DNA from: Porphyromonadaceae bacterium
GTDB taxonomy: Bacteria; Bacteroidota; Bacteroidia; Bacteroidales; Porphyromonadaceae
NCBI GenBank assembly: GCA_030528555.1
Contig: JAUMYQ010000013.1
Coordinates: 1-39,763, forward strand
Reading direction: 5' to 3'
DNA: 39,763 nucleotides
In this document: positions 32,123-39,763 of the stretch, one piece after another
How positions within the stretch are numbered: the first letter of the stretch is position 1
Layout: every line of letters begins with the position of its first letter
The notes under the pieces: generated by a model
Told to the model about the DNA's origin: nothing
Databases searched by the model: none
What the model saw: the letters and a program-made list of their open reading frames with translations, nothing else
Position numbers and translations under genes: made by a program

Positions 32123-32160
32123 AGGAGGATGAATATCCAGAATGTAAAAGGTCTTAGATT

Positions 32161-33174
32161 ATGAATGACTTCGATATTAGGAAAAATACTGTGGAGCAAG
32201 AGCTTGATCAAGCTCTCCGACCACTCTCTTTTGATAGCTTTAGTGGTCAAGATAAGGCGGTTGGCAACCTGAAAATCTTTGTCGAGGCTAGTCGTATGCG
32301 TCAAGATGCCCTCGACCATGTCCTCCTCTATGGCCCTCCTGGATTAGGAAAGACAACCCTATCTCATATTATTGCTCATGAGCTGGGGGTGGATATCAAG
32401 ATTACTTCAGGCCCCGTTCTAGATAAGCCTGGCGACTTGGCTGGGTTACTCACCTCGCTTGAGCCGAATGATGTCCTCTTCATTGATGAGATCCACCGCC
32501 TCAGCCCAGTGGTCGAAGAGTATCTTTACTCGGCTATGGAGGACTATCGTATAGATATCATGCTGGATAAAGGTCCTAGTGCACGGTCTATACAGATAGA
32601 TCTCAATCCTTTTACCCTTGTTGGGGCAACAACTCGTAGTGGCCTACTCACAGCCCCACTGAGAGCCCGATTTGGCATCAACCTCCACCTGGAGTATTAT
32701 AGCAAAGAGACCTTGGCGAGTATTTTGCTCCGATCGGCGAGTATCCTTGGTTGTCCCTGCTCTGAGGAGGCCGCTCTCGAGATTTCAGGTCGCAGCCGTG
32801 GCACCCCTCGTATTGCTAATGCTTTGCTACGTCGGGTTAGAGACTTCGCTCAAGTTAAGGGCAATGGGGCGATAGATCGGTCTATCGCTTGCTATGCGCT
32901 TGAGGCTCTCAATATAGATAAGTATGGGCTTGATTATATAGATAATAAGCTCCTCGAGACAGTTATTGACAAGTTTGGTGGTGGTCCCGTGGGATTAACG
33001 ACTATTGCCACGGCTTTGGGTGAAGACCCAGGCACAATTGAGGAGGTTTATGAGCCGTTTCTCATTCAAGAGGGCTTCCTCAAGCGTACCCCTCGAGGGC
33101 GCGAAGCTACCGAGCGGGCTTATATTCATCTTGGGCGGACGCTACGTCCTGGGATGAGCGATTTGTTTGACTAA
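32161..33174 (+). CDS. ruvB: Holliday junction branch-migration ATPase RuvB
   Basis: RuvB is the hexameric motor of branch migration with RuvA. The 337-residue protein has [16 protein letters not shown], Walker [11 protein letters not shown] (57-66), Walker [10 protein letters not shown] (106-114), the sensor [19 protein letters not shown] and the C-terminal winged helix with [20 protein letters not shown] start. It runs into the flippase gene 20 bp on. Confidence 0.97.
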   Translation: MNDFDIRKNTVEQELDQALRPLSFDSFSGQDKAVGNLKIFVEASRMRQDALDHVLLYGPPGLGKTTLSHIIAHELGVDIKITSGPVLDKPGDLAGLLTSLEPNDVLFIDEIHRLSPVVEEYLYSAMEDYRIDIMLDKGPSARSIQIDLNPFTLVGATTRSGLLTAPLRARFGINLHLEYYSKETLASILLRSASILGCPCSEEAALEISGRSRGTPRIANALLRRVRDFAQVKGNGAIDRSIACYALEALNIDKYGLDYIDNKLLETVIDKFGGGPVGLTTIATALGEDPGTIEEVYEPFLIQEGFLKRTPRGREATERAYIHLGRTLRPGMSDLFD

Positions 33175-33193
33175 ATCAGGGTGAGGGTTTATC

Positions 33194-34684
33194 ATGACAA
33201 ATCCGCTAAGAGGTCTGCTTAAAGACACCGCTATTTATGGTCTGAGTACCGTACTAGGCAAGTTTCTCAATTGGATGCTTACTTTTCTTTACGTTCGCAT
33301 CCTCATTCCTGAGACCTTCGGGACGATGACTAACCTCTACGCGTGGGTGGCTCTCTTGTTGATCGTCTTGACGATGGGGATGGAGACCAGTTTCTTTCGC
33401 TTTGTCAATAAGCATAGCGAACCCATGAGCGTCTATGCGACGGCTCTACGTACGCTGGGAGGGAGCTCTTTGATTTTCGTTCTTTTGGGCTTAATTTTTA
33501 CTCCCACCTTGTGCCAATACCTGCATATCGAGGGGCAAGAGTATCAGCTTTGGATATTACTGCTCATCATAGCTCTAGACACTTTCTGCACAATTCCTCT
33601 GGCATATTTGAGGTATGCTCAGAGGCCGTGGCGATTTCTTATGGTTAGGATGAGTTTTATTGGCCTGACCATCCTCCTAACCCTAGCTGTATTTTGGGGA
33701 TTATCAGCTCTAGGAGTAGAGAGTTGGGCAGCGATAGCTCGGGAGTATGCTCTTGGATTTATTCTAGGTATTAACCTTATCGGCAATATCGTTCAGCTTC
33801 TACTCCTCATTCCTACACTACCCAAAGGAGAGGGGCGAATGGATTGGGGGCTTTTGGGCCAAATGCTACGCTACTCCTGGCCTCTGCTCTTGCTGGGGCT
33901 TGTGGGTAGTTTCAACAATCAGGCGGACAAGATCCTCTTCCCTATGCTCTTCGATGATGTGGCCGAGGGACGTCATCAGCTTGGTATCTACAGTGCTTGC
34001 TATAAAATAGCTGTTGTAATGGTACTCTTCACGCAGGCCTTTCGCTACGCTTATGATCCCTTTGTTTTCGCCCAAACTAAGAATAATCCCGAGAAGTCAA
34101 GGGAGATTTACGCCCTCTCTATGCGCTATTATGTCCTTTTTACACTCTTCATTTTTCTGATTGTGGAGTCTTTTATTGATATTTTTAGGTTACTCATCGC
34201 TCCTGCCTATTATGATGGATTGGTGGTCGTGCCATGGATTATGGGAGGGCAGTTGATGTTTGGGGTCTATTTTAATTTATCTATTTGGTACAAATTGACA
34301 GATAAAACCTACTGGGGGGCAATCCTTTCTGTTGTGGGCTGCTCTATTAGTGTTCTAATCATCGTCTTTGGAGCGAGAACCTACGGGTTTATGGCCTGTG
34401 CTTGGGCTAGTGTGGTGTCCAATGCTGCTATTATGTTCCTTTCCTATAGCTTGGGACAGAGGTATTTCCCAATAGACTATCGTCTTGCTCGACTCTCTGG
34501 TTATGTGCTGCTAGCTGGAGCCCTTTGGGCCGCTGAGTGGCTAGTCGGTGAGGCTTTGGCTATCTCGGGCTGGAGATCTTGGGGCTTCAATACCTTAATG
34601 TGTGGTATCTTCGTTCTCGTGGTTTACTTCCTGGAGGTACGCCCTTTACTCTTATGGAGGAGAGGAACTATATCCAATGCTTAG
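33194..34684 (+). CDS. Polysaccharide/oligosaccharide flippase (MOP superfamily)
   Basis: This is a 496-residue polytopic membrane protein with about 14 hydrophobic segments and the Wzx/MurJ-like N-terminus LLKDTAIYGLSTVLGKFLNWMLTFLYVRILIPETFG. FNNQADKILFPMLF in the middle is typical of this superfamily's second half. It should move lipid-linked saccharides across the inner membrane for O-antigen, capsule or related surface glycans. It follows ruvB, an arrangement I recall as common in Bacteroidota. Exact substrate unknown. Confidence 0.87.
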   Translation: MTNPLRGLLKDTAIYGLSTVLGKFLNWMLTFLYVRILIPETFGTMTNLYAWVALLLIVLTMGMETSFFRFVNKHSEPMSVYATALRTLGGSSLIFVLLGLIFTPTLCQYLHIEGQEYQLWILLLIIALDTFCTIPLAYLRYAQRPWRFLMVRMSFIGLTILLTLAVFWGLSALGVESWAAIAREYALGFILGINLIGNIVQLLLLIPTLPKGEGRMDWGLLGQMLRYSWPLLLLGLVGSFNNQADKILFPMLFDDVAEGRHQLGIYSACYKIAVVMVLFTQAFRYAYDPFVFAQTKNNPEKSREIYALSMRYYVLFTLFIFLIVESFIDIFRLLIAPAYYDGLVVVPWIMGGQLMFGVYFNLSIWYKLTDKTYWGAILSVVGCSISVLIIVFGARTYGFMACAWASVVSNAAIMFLSYSLGQRYFPIDYRLARLSGYVLLAGALWAAEWLVGEALAISGWRSWGFNTLMCGIFVLVVYFLEVRPLLLWRRGTISNA

Positions 34685-34699
34685 TTGTTACAGAGTAGA

Positions 34700-35935
34700 A
34701 TGAGAGATTTTATTATAACGGAAACGAAGTCTGAGGAGGCGGTGCTGGTGGGTCTCATCACTCGCTCTCAGACAGAGGAGCAGATGCGAGAGTATTTAGA
34801 CGAGTTGGACTTCCTAAGCGAGACCGCTGGCGTATGTCCTATCAAGCGGTTCGTGCAGCGATTGGATAACGCTCATCCTGTGACCTTCGTTGGGAAGGGA
34901 AAGCTAGAGGAGATACGTCTCTTTGTTGAAGAAAACGAGGTGGGCGTAGTGATTTTTGATGACGAGCTTAGCCCGAAGCAGTTGCGCAACATCGAGGCCA
35001 CTCTCAAAGTCAAGATTTTGGATCGTACGAGCCTTATCCTAGATATATTTGCCTCTCGGGCTCAGACGGCCTATGCTAAGACACAAGTGGAGCTGGCACA
35101 GTATAAATATATGCTCCCTCGTCTGACTCGCCTCTGGACGCACCTTGAACGTCAGCGTGGGGGAGTGGGGATGAGGGGCCCAGGTGAGACCCAGCTAGAG
35201 ACAGATAAACGTATCATTCAAGAGCGGATTTCTCACCTGAAGGATGAGCTTAAGCTGATTGATCGTCAGATGTCTCTTCAGCGTAAAAATAGAGGAAAGA
35301 TGGTACGGGTAGCCCTTGTTGGCTATACAAATGTGGGTAAAAGTACCCTGATGAACGTGCTGTCTAAGAGCGAAGTCTTTGCTGAGAATAAGCTTTTTGC
35401 TACGTTGGATACCACTGTTCGTAAAGTAATTATTCATAATCTCCCTTTTCTTCTGAGTGATACTGTGGGCTTTATCCGTAAACTTCCAACAGAGCTGGTC
35501 GAGAGTTTTAAAAGTACTCTGGATGAAGTGAGGGAAGCCGACCTGCTGCTTCACTTGGTGGATGTGTCTCATCCTAACTTTGCCGAGCAAATTGAGGTAG
35601 TAGATGCCACTCTGCGAGAGGTTCTGAGGCAAGAAGAACGCCCTATTCACATCATATTTAACAAGGTCGATGCCTTTACTTGGGATGAGAAGCACGAGGA
35701 CGATCTCAGTCCTCGAACCAAGCGTAATGTGTCCATGAAGGAGCTACAGCAGACTTGGATGAATAAACTGGGGGATAGGTGTAGTTTTATCTCCGCCAAG
35801 ACTGGCGAAGGAATGGATACGCTCAAGGCGACTCTCTATGAGGCTGTCAAGGAGATACATGTGACGCGCTTTCCTTACAACGATTTCCTATTTCAAGATT
35901 ACACTCAGAGTGGGGAGGAGGATTTGGATGATTAG
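34700..35935 (+). CDS. hflX: GTPase HflX
   Basis: HflX is a ribosome-splitting GTPase induced under stress. From ATG 34700 it is 411 residues. The N-terminal HflX domain (for example VTFVGKGKLEEI and DDELSPKQLRNIE, then QTAYAKTQVELAQYKYMLPRL) is followed by RGGVGMRGPGETQLETD. The G domain has GYTNVGKS (208-215), DTVGFIRKLP and FNKVD. The open frame starts at a TTG 15 bp earlier, but the ATG fits family N-termini. A 15-bp gap separates it from the flippase gene. Confidence 0.96.
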   Translation: MRDFIITETKSEEAVLVGLITRSQTEEQMREYLDELDFLSETAGVCPIKRFVQRLDNAHPVTFVGKGKLEEIRLFVEENEVGVVIFDDELSPKQLRNIEATLKVKILDRTSLILDIFASRAQTAYAKTQVELAQYKYMLPRLTRLWTHLERQRGGVGMRGPGETQLETDKRIIQERISHLKDELKLIDRQMSLQRKNRGKMVRVALVGYTNVGKSTLMNVLSKSEVFAENKLFATLDTTVRKVIIHNLPFLLSDTVGFIRKLPTELVESFKSTLDEVREADLLLHLVDVSHPNFAEQIEVVDATLREVLRQEERPIHIIFNKVDAFTWDEKHEDDLSPRTKRNVSMKELQQTWMNKLGDRCSFISAKTGEGMDTLKATLYEAVKEIHVTRFPYNDFLFQDYTQSGEEDLDD

Positions 35936-35953
35936 TCACAATATAAAGCCCAG

Positions 35954-37024
35954 ATGTCAGCGACTTCAGTAAAATCCATATATGGGGTGGAGTACGCTCC
36001 GAGCCGTCGTGCCGTGTTGGTTGTCAATCTTGGCTCTCCACGCTCCCCAGAGGTGGTAGATGTCCGAGCATATCTGACGGAATTCTTGATGGATGAGCAC
36101 GTTATCAGCATTGCTTATCCCTTGAGAGCGCTCCTAGTTAAGGGGATCATTGCTCCTAGACGAGCTCCCTATTCGGCAAAGAACTACCGTACTATCTGGG
36201 ATGAAATTACGAGGACCTTCCCTCTTGTGGCTCATACAGCGCGTATTGCCGAGGGGCTAGCTCATCAAACGTCTATGCCAGTAGCTATGGCTATGAGGTA
36301 TGGCGATCCCAGTACCGCCTCAGCTCTTGAAGCTCTCACCCAGATTCGAGGGCTCGAGGAGGTGGTCGTGCTGCCCTTATATCCGCACTATACCCGGAGC
36401 AGTTTCTACACAGCAGTGGAGCATGTCTATAGTGAGGCTAAGAGGCTTGGGGTATTTTACTCCCTAAGCTGTGTACGCCCTTACTACGACTACCCTCTTT
36501 ATCGGGCCGCACTTGCCGATAGCGTACGTCCTTATCTAGGGCAGGACTTCGATAAGCTCATCGTTTCTCTTCATGGTATCCCCCTATCGCATCTGGCCAG
36601 GTCCTGTGTTCACAGCAATGGAAAGACGAATTATTGCTACGATCGTCCAGCCGAGCATCAGAGCGGTGGGGCCGAGCCCTGCTATCGCTACCACTGTGAG
36701 AGTACAGCTCGTTTTCTAGCTGAAGATCTTGGCTTAAGTGAGGATAGAGTAGAGCTCGTGTATCAGTCTCGCCTGGGCTGGCATCCGTGGCTTAAGCCTT
36801 ATATGAAGGAGCGGATACAGAGCTTACCTAGTGAGGGAGCGAAGAGGGTATTGGTTGTTTGCCCTGGCTTTGTTTGCGACTGTCTGGAGACTTATTACGA
36901 GATAGATCAAGAGTATCACGAGGAATTTCTGGCCGCAGGCGGTACTACCTTTACTTATATCCCTTGTTTGAATAGCTCTTCTTCCTGTATTGACTTGTTT
37001 AGCAGTATTATTTCTGAGGTGTAG
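35954..37024 (+). CDS. hemH: Ferrochelatase
   Basis: HemH inserts iron into protoporphyrin (or coproporphyrin) in heme synthesis. The 356-residue protein has VLVVNLGSPRSPEVVDVRAYLTEFL-type start, YPHYTRSSF, the catalytic-His SLHGIPLSHL, and the C-terminal VVCPGFVCDCLETYYEI. A short hydrophilic start (MSATSVKSIYGVEY) precedes the core. It lies 18 bp after hflX and before a 168-bp gap with a new promoter. Whether the organism has the whole heme pathway cannot be told here. Confidence 0.95.
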   Translation: MSATSVKSIYGVEYAPSRRAVLVVNLGSPRSPEVVDVRAYLTEFLMDEHVISIAYPLRALLVKGIIAPRRAPYSAKNYRTIWDEITRTFPLVAHTARIAEGLAHQTSMPVAMAMRYGDPSTASALEALTQIRGLEEVVVLPLYPHYTRSSFYTAVEHVYSEAKRLGVFYSLSCVRPYYDYPLYRAALADSVRPYLGQDFDKLIVSLHGIPLSHLARSCVHSNGKTNYCYDRPAEHQSGGAEPCYRYHCESTARFLAEDLGLSEDRVELVYQSRLGWHPWLKPYMKERIQSLPSEGAKRVLVVCPGFVCDCLETYYEIDQEYHEEFLAAGGTTFTYIPCLNSSSSCIDLFSSIISEV

Positions 37025-37102
37025 CTAGGTAGAGAGGTAGTTTTGTTTAGAGAGAAACAACCATTGCTTTTTGTGGGATTAGTTTAGAAAAGTGTTTTAA
37101 CC

Positions 37103-37110
37103 TATCTTTG
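37103..37110 (+). promoter_or_regulatory. -7 box of the C69 dipeptidase promoter
   Basis: TATCTTTG is an exact TAnnTTTG match, about 82 bp before ATG 37192, in the 167-bp gap after hemH. The rest of the gap shows no obvious element. Confidence 0.5.
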
Positions 37111-37191
37111 AATTGGATTTAACTCTATGAGCCTATTTGTTGATAGGTTCGATGGGAAGATGTTGTTTTACACATTAAATGATTGGAAACT

Positions 37192-38856
37192 ATGAAGAAG
37201 ACATTTTGGCTTTCATTGTTAGTTGTGCTTGTATTTGTTGGTAGCCTTACGCCTTCAAAAGCCTGCTCTGATCTGATTGTTGGCAAGGGAGCATCGACTG
37301 ATGGTTCTGTGATTATTAGCTATTCTGCAGACTCTCATACGCTTTATGGTGAGTTATATCATTGGCCTGCCAGACAGTGGGCTGCAGGCTCGATGAGAGA
37401 GGTTCGTGAGTGGGACACAAACAAACCCCTTGGTTTTATTCCTGAGGTAGGCTATACCTACAATGTCGTGGGTAACATGAACGAACATCAGGTAGCCATC
37501 ACTGAAAGCACGTGGGGAGGACGTAAGGAGTTACATGATCCCAAGGGAGTGATGGATTATGGTAGTCTAATTTACGTAGCTTTACAACGGAGCAAGAGTG
37601 CTAGGGAGGCAATCAAGGTAATGACTTCTTTGGTGCGTGATTATGGTTATTATAGCAGTGGAGAGAGCTTTACCATTGCCGATAAAAATGAGGTATGGGT
37701 CATGGAGATGATCGGTAAGGGTCCTGATAAGAAAGGAGCAGTGTGGGTAGCTATTCGAATCCCAGACAATGCTATCTCGGCACACGCCAACCAGGCTCGT
37801 ATTCACAAGATACCTTTTGGAGATAAGGAGAATTGTATGTACGAGCCTGACGTAGTGAAGTTAGCTCGTGAGAGGGGATACTTTAAGGGGAAGGATAAGG
37901 ACTTTGACTTTCAGCAAGCTTATAATCCATATACCTTTAGTGGGCTGAGAGCTTGTGAGGCACGTGTGTGGAGCTTTTTTCGCGAGTTCAATAAGGAGTG
38001 TCAAAAGTATGAAAGCCTAGTGCGTGGTGATGTGAATGCAGAACCCATGCCTCTTTATGTTATCCCTGATAGAAAGGTTTCGGTAGCAGATGTGCGTAAA
38101 GCTATGCGTAATCACTACGAGGGAACTTCGCTCTCCATGACGGAAGATGTGGGAGCCGGTCCATATAGAAGTCCTTACCGTTGGCGTCCAATGACTTTCG
38201 AGGTTGATGGGCTAGAGTATATCAACGAGCGAGCCGTAGCAACCCAGCAGACGGGTTTTGTTCTCGTGGCTCAGCTACGTTCCTGGTTGCCAGATCCTAT
38301 TGGTGGGGTACTGTGGTTCGGGGTTGATGATGCTAATACGGCTGTGATGACACCTATGTATGCGAGTATTACCAGTGTACCTGAATGCTATCGACAGGGT
38401 AATGGCGATATGATGACTTTCTCATGGACCTCGGCCTTTTGGATACATAATTGGGTGGCGAATATGGCTTACAATAGATATGAGCCAATGATTAGAGATA
38501 TTCGTCCTGTACAGCAGAGTTTGGAGGAGAGATTTGATGCTAAGCAAAAGGAGGTTGATGCCGAGGCTCTTCGTTTTTATAGAGAAGATCCCAATAAGGC
38601 AATAGCGTACCTCAATGCTTATTGCTCGGAGGTTGCTAACGGTGCAACGGCTCGTTGGAGGCAGTTAGGTGAGTACCTTATAGTTAAATATATGGATGGT
38701 AACGAGAAGAAAGAGAAGGATGGTCGTTTCCTTGAGAATGGTTACGGTCTCTCTGAGATGCCTAATTTCCCTGGCTATAGTAAGGAGTACTATGAGGCGA
38801 TTGCTCGTACTCAGGGTGAACGTTTGCAAGTCAAGGGAGATAAGGAGGTTCACTAG
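37192..38856 (+). CDS. C69 family dipeptidase
   Basis: From ATG 37192 this is 554 residues. It starts with a signal-like segment (FWLSLLVVLVFVGSLTPSKA) and then C25, which begins CSDLIVGKGASTDGSVIISY. In C69 peptidases this Cys becomes the N-terminal nucleophile after processing. Other family cues are NEHQVAITESTWGG, MDYGSLIYVALQRSKSAREAI and the acidic region MEMIGKGPDKKGAVWVA. It should release dipeptides from peptides in the periplasm, supporting amino-acid fermentation together with dpp4. The gene has its own promoter and ends at a 64-bp perfect palindrome. TTG 37183 is a poorer alternative start. Confidence 0.93.
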   Translation: MKKTFWLSLLVVLVFVGSLTPSKACSDLIVGKGASTDGSVIISYSADSHTLYGELYHWPARQWAAGSMREVREWDTNKPLGFIPEVGYTYNVVGNMNEHQVAITESTWGGRKELHDPKGVMDYGSLIYVALQRSKSAREAIKVMTSLVRDYGYYSSGESFTIADKNEVWVMEMIGKGPDKKGAVWVAIRIPDNAISAHANQARIHKIPFGDKENCMYEPDVVKLARERGYFKGKDKDFDFQQAYNPYTFSGLRACEARVWSFFREFNKECQKYESLVRGDVNAEPMPLYVIPDRKVSVADVRKAMRNHYEGTSLSMTEDVGAGPYRSPYRWRPMTFEVDGLEYINERAVATQQTGFVLVAQLRSWLPDPIGGVLWFGVDDANTAVMTPMYASITSVPECYRQGNGDMMTFSWTSAFWIHNWVANMAYNRYEPMIRDIRPVQQSLEERFDAKQKEVDAEALRFYREDPNKAIAYLNAYCSEVANGATARWRQLGEYLIVKYMDGNEKKEKDGRFLENGYGLSEMPNFPGYSKEYYEAIARTQGERLQVKGDKEVH

Positions 38857-38869
38857 GAACTATTATACT

Positions 38870-38933
38870 GAAGCCGAAGCAGCTCAACTCGGATGCCTTA
38901 TATAAGGCATCCGAGTTGAGCTGCTTCGGCTTC
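38870..38933 (+). terminator. Perfect 64-bp palindrome after the C69 gene
   Basis: Each arm is 32 bp (arm start GAAGCCGAAGCAGCTCAACT, centre TTATATAA). Every base pairs with its partner, with no spacer. It starts 13 bp after the stop codon and lacks a T-run. It could end transcription through a very strong hairpin or form a cruciform. No similar long palindrome was seen elsewhere in the window. Confidence 0.8.
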
Positions 38934-39163
38934 CTCTATGTTGCAGATCCTCTAATTTGTTCATCTTGAATAAGCTTAAGAGTGCCTCCTTGGTATAAAA
39001 TATTCTTAGGCTTTTTTCAAGAGCCTCCAAAGGACTTTTAAGGCACTAAGGAAAACATAATTGGGCTGGAGTGGAATCTGTGACAAAATCATAACAAATT
39101 TACTGCGCTTACCCCTATGCACTTCCCAGGGTAACCGGATCAAAATAGGCTTATCTTTGAGGT
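38934..39163. other. Gene-free region with nested hairpin
   Basis: No gene is seen. Residues 38982-39046 can fold as nested pairings: outer GTGCCT (38982-38987)/AGGCAC (39041-39046), a middle CTTGG/CCAAAGG and inner AGGCT (39008-39012)/AGCCT (39022-39026). It could be a transcription end or part of the decayed insertion sequence's left flank. A -7-like TATCTTTG occurs at 39152-39159. Confidence 0.35.
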
Positions 39164-39605
39164 ATGGATATATAAGATTATTTTTCTAAGGTAGAAGCTC
39201 TAAGAGTCGTGGGGCGTTGCAAGCCCAAGTTAAGCGATATTCTTGTTATTGCTTTATTAGCCAGTTATTTGTGTGAAGGCGAGGATTATGAGTCCATGCA
39301 TAAACTTTGCTTAGAGCGTGGATAATCGCTTCGTCCATTCGCTGGGTTAACTAGGTTGTTCGAGCGTAGACACTTTCTAAGTTTAAGGGAAGTAGTTGAT
39401 TAGCAACTTGAAAGGTAAACATATCGCCGTTGATGGCAAACGTCCAAGAGGCTCCAAGAATAAAAGTGGTAGTACGCATAGTTTCTTAGTTTGGGTTGAT
39501 GAATTAGGTTTAGGCCTTGATCAAGAGACTGTTGCCGAGAAATGCAATGAACTACAAGTTATTCTTACGGAAAAGGTTATTCAAATCTGCATTGGATATA
39601 TATAG
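39164..39605 (+). pseudogene. Broken ISAs1/H-repeat type transposase
   Basis: Reading from ATG 39164 gives MDI, an in-frame stop, then DYFSKVEALRVVGRCKPKLS, DILVIALLASYLCEGEDYES and MHKLCLERG before another stop. This is the N-terminal DDE-associated domain of ISAs1-family transposases. A further fragment (about 39396-39605) has HIAVDGKRPRGSKNKSGS, the DGK-RGS motif of the catalytic domain, then VDELGLGLDQETVAEKCNE, and soon stops. The C-terminal two-thirds of the transposase (with the remaining acidic catalytic residues) is missing. So this is a relic, not an active element. It lies 90 bp from tRNA-Arg. Confidence 0.8.
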
Positions 39606-39676
39606 GCAACCTCAAAAAGTTGCTAAAGATTTGATGCGGTTGCCCTGTGAAGGTTTGAGGAGTGATGAGAAAGTTC

Positions 39677-39684
39677 TATCTTTG
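39677..39684 (+). promoter_or_regulatory. -7 box of tRNA-Arg
   Basis: TATCTTTG matches TAnnTTTG and lies 12 bp before the tRNA 5' end, the usual position for a tRNA promoter. Confidence 0.6.
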
Positions 39685-39696
39685 TGAGGAAATCAA

Positions 39697-39763
39697 GGCT
39701 GGGTAGCTTAGTTGAATAGAGCGTCAGATTCCGGTTCTGAAGGTCGTGGGTTTGAGTCCCACC
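39697..39763 (+). tRNA. tRNA-Arg (anticodon CCG), truncated by window edge
   Basis: Acceptor start GGCTGGG, D-arm GCTTAGTTGAATAGAGC, anticodon stem TCAGA/TCTGA with loop TTCCGGT (anticodon CCG), and T-arm GTGGG-TTTGAGT-CCCAC are read. The 3' acceptor half lies beyond the window. Confidence 0.9.

Noticed and set aside
35195-35695. Minus-strand frame inside hflX
   Set aside because: Antisense shadow of the conserved G domain; no domain recognised.
39079-39093. Third copy of the GTGACAAAAG operator (GTGACAAAATCATAAC)
   Set aside because: Only the left half matches, the right half has the wrong spacing, and it lies beside the IS relic.

Overview
The window reads as a chromosomal segment of a Bacteroidota bacterium, most likely Porphyromonas or a close relative. 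Three things point there. Promoters carry the Bacteroidota -7 box TAnnTTTG with little Shine-Dalgarno signal. There is a porW-like gene of the type IX secretion system. The secreted dipeptidyl peptidase IV closely matches my memory of the P. gingivalis enzyme. This assignment is inference from content; no database search was possible.

Layout: (1) 1-3.6 kb, plus strand: a Crp/Fnr-type regulator, a TauE/SafE permease, a metallo-beta-lactamase/double-rhodanese fusion (persulfide dioxygenase type) and a single-domain rhodanese. Together they look like a reactive-sulfur handling locus. The permease and fusion genes share an almost identical operator-promoter arrangement. (2) 3.8-10.2 kb, minus strand: a compact run dpp4-purD-acyltransferase-omega-amidase-pyrE-SRPBCC-lipoprotein. 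(3) 10.5-17.6 kb, plus strand: TPM-domain membrane protein, ispE, YgiQ-type radical SAM, SGNH hydrolase and GH92 mannosidase. Much of regions 2 and 3 is visibly richer in G+C than the flanks. (4) 17.6-18.2 kb: a gene-free stretch ending in tRNA-Ala(GGC). (5) 18.2-25.3 kb, plus: DUF4286-like, ruvC, a Cys-rich membrane protein, a metal ABC permease, porW, a SerB-like phosphatase and pth. (6) 25.4-30.4 kb, minus: nadE, YihY family, small RHH-like protein, tadA, rnz. (7) 30.4-31.1 kb: a repeat array and tRNA-Gly(GCC). (8) 31.1-38.9 kb, plus: alpha/beta hydrolase, ruvB, polysaccharide flippase, hflX, hemH and a C69 dipeptidase that ends at a perfect 64-bp palindrome. (9) 38.9-39.76 kb: a broken ISAs1-like transposase and a tRNA-Arg(CCG) cut by the window edge.

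Most genes are housekeeping (purine, pyrimidine, NAD, isoprenoid and heme synthesis; recombination; translation quality; tRNA editing). They are interleaved with exported peptide and glycan degradation enzymes that suit an asaccharolytic or host-glycan lifestyle. The least ordinary signals are four. The first is the putative Crp/Fnr persulfide regulon. The second is a family of ~22-bp spaced, orientation-switching TTCCCGAA repeats, seen at the left edge and before tRNA-Gly. The third is the 64-bp palindrome. The fourth is a possible leader ORF/hairpin switch at the start of rnz. No CRISPR array, prophage or intact insertion sequence was seen.
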